Shown: piece after piece, positions 6,389-6,862 of the stretch
Layout of the letters: each line of letters opens with the position of its first letter
How positions within the stretch are numbered: the stretch's first letter is position 1
NCBI GenBank assembly: GCA_030840185.1
Contig: JAUZFY010000127.1
Location: forward strand, 1 to 6,862
Length of the DNA stretch: 6,862 bases
Direction: 5' to 3'
Source of the DNA: Microbacteriaceae bacterium
GTDB taxonomy: Bacteria > Actinomycetota > Actinomycetes > Actinomycetales > Microbacteriaceae
Notes under the pieces: generated by a model
What the model was told of the DNA's origin: nothing
The model's input: only the letters and a program-made list of their open reading frames with translations
Databases searched by the model: none
Program-made: the position numbers and the translations under genes

Positions 6389-6862
6389 ATGACAACCCTT
6401 GCCCCATCGCCCGACCGGTTGTTCCCCGCCGATGCGGCGACCCGGTCGGTTGCCCGCAGGATCTACACGGAGGTGCGAAATGCCCCGATCCTGTCGCCCC
6501 ACGGCCACGTGGATGCTGCGGTGTTGGCTGACAACGCCGCGTTCTCCGACCCGGCAACGCTGCTGATCACCCCGGACCACTACGTCGTCAGGCTCCTGCA
6601 CGCGAACGGCGTCAGCCTCGATGAACTCGGCTTCGCCAGGAACGGCGTGCCGTCCGAGGCGTCGTCCCGGTCCATCTGGGCGCAACTGTGCCGGCACTGG
6701 TCCATGTTCGCGGGGACACCGGTGCGCTATTGGTTCGAGACGGAACTCTCCGAGGTCTTCGGCGTGACCGAGATGCCGTCCGCTGACACAGGCGACTCGA
6801 TCTATGACCAAATCGCCGACCGCCTTGCCGATGACGCGTACCGGCCGCGCTCGCTGTTCGAG
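6389..6862 (+). CDS. uxaC: Uronate (glucuronate) isomerase, 3' end cut by window edge
   Basis: Catalyses D-glucuronate to D-fructuronate (and D-galacturonate to D-tagaturonate), the entry step of the hexuronate pathway, in the cytoplasm. The first 158 residues of a protein usually about 470 long are present. The amidohydrolase-fold metal motif HxH appears as SPHGHVD with H38 and H40. TPDHYVVRLL (61-70), HWSMFAGTP (103-111) and RYWFE (113-117) also match the family, in the variant with HGH rather than the HCH of enteric UxaC. The ATG start follows the regulator stop after 14 bases with a modest GAGG eight bases upstream, so it is probably co-transcribed with the regulator. Its product is the substrate of the UxuB-like reductase encoded on the opposite strand of this locus. 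No second promoter or terminator is visible between regulator and uxaC. Confidence 0.92.
   Translation, partial: MTTLAPSPDRLFPADAATRSVARRIYTEVRNAPILSPHGHVDAAVLADNAAFSDPATLLITPDHYVVRLLHANGVSLDELGFARNGVPSEASSRSIWAQLCRHWSMFAGTPVRYWFETELSEVFGVTEMPSADTGDSIYDQIADRLADDAYRPRSLFE

Noticed and set aside
5733..6557. Minus-strand open frame of 274 codons opposite the regulator and start of uxaC
   Set aside because: It spans two recognised genes on the other strand, has no family motifs, and is compositionally a shadow.

Overview
The window is high-GC DNA with dense, overlapping genes and frequent GTG starts, which suggests an actinobacterium. A Microbacteriaceae-like soil or plant-associated organism is a reasonable guess from the protein style, but no marker gene fixes the taxon. 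The whole window is a hexuronate (D-glucuronate) catabolic locus built around one divergent promoter region of about 100 bp at 5233-5333.

Leftward from that region (minus strand) runs a tight five-gene operon: TIM-barrel isomerase/epimerase B (4384-5232), a Gfo/Idh/MocA NAD(P)-dependent oxidoreductase (3239-4387), TIM-barrel isomerase/epimerase A (2382-3242), a fructuronate reductase of the mannitol dehydrogenase family (uxuB, 991-2370), and an enolase-superfamily mannonate dehydratase (manD, 1-994, cut by the window edge). The junctions are 4-bp GTGA/ATGA overlaps; at uxuB an in-frame GTG 12 nt further in has a better ribosome binding site. Rightward runs a LacI-family regulator (5334-6374), followed after 14 nt by uronate isomerase (uxaC, 6389 to the edge).

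Together uxaC, uxuB and manD give D-glucuronate -> D-fructuronate -> D-mannonate -> 2-keto-3-deoxygluconate. The dehydratase is of the ManD/RspA (enolase superfamily) type, not classical UxuA. The first three genes of the left operon are not part of that textbook route. A Gfo/Idh/MocA dehydrogenase plus two unlike AP-endonuclease-2-fold sugar isomerases is the kind of gene set seen in pathways that oxidise a glycoside to a 3-keto sugar and then epimerise or cleave it. The best candidate for something undescribed here is therefore an oxidoreductive front end that feeds glucuronate or a related uronic acid from an uncommon glycoside into the uronate pathway. This is inference from families and context.

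The intergenic region carries three TTGCCA/TGGCAA half-sites spaced 20 and 10 bp apart, overlapping a good leftward promoter. They are the likely operator of the divergent LacI-type regulator. No RNA genes, insertion sequences, CRISPR arrays or convincing terminators were seen, and apart from 5233-5333 and 6375-6388 essentially every base is coding.
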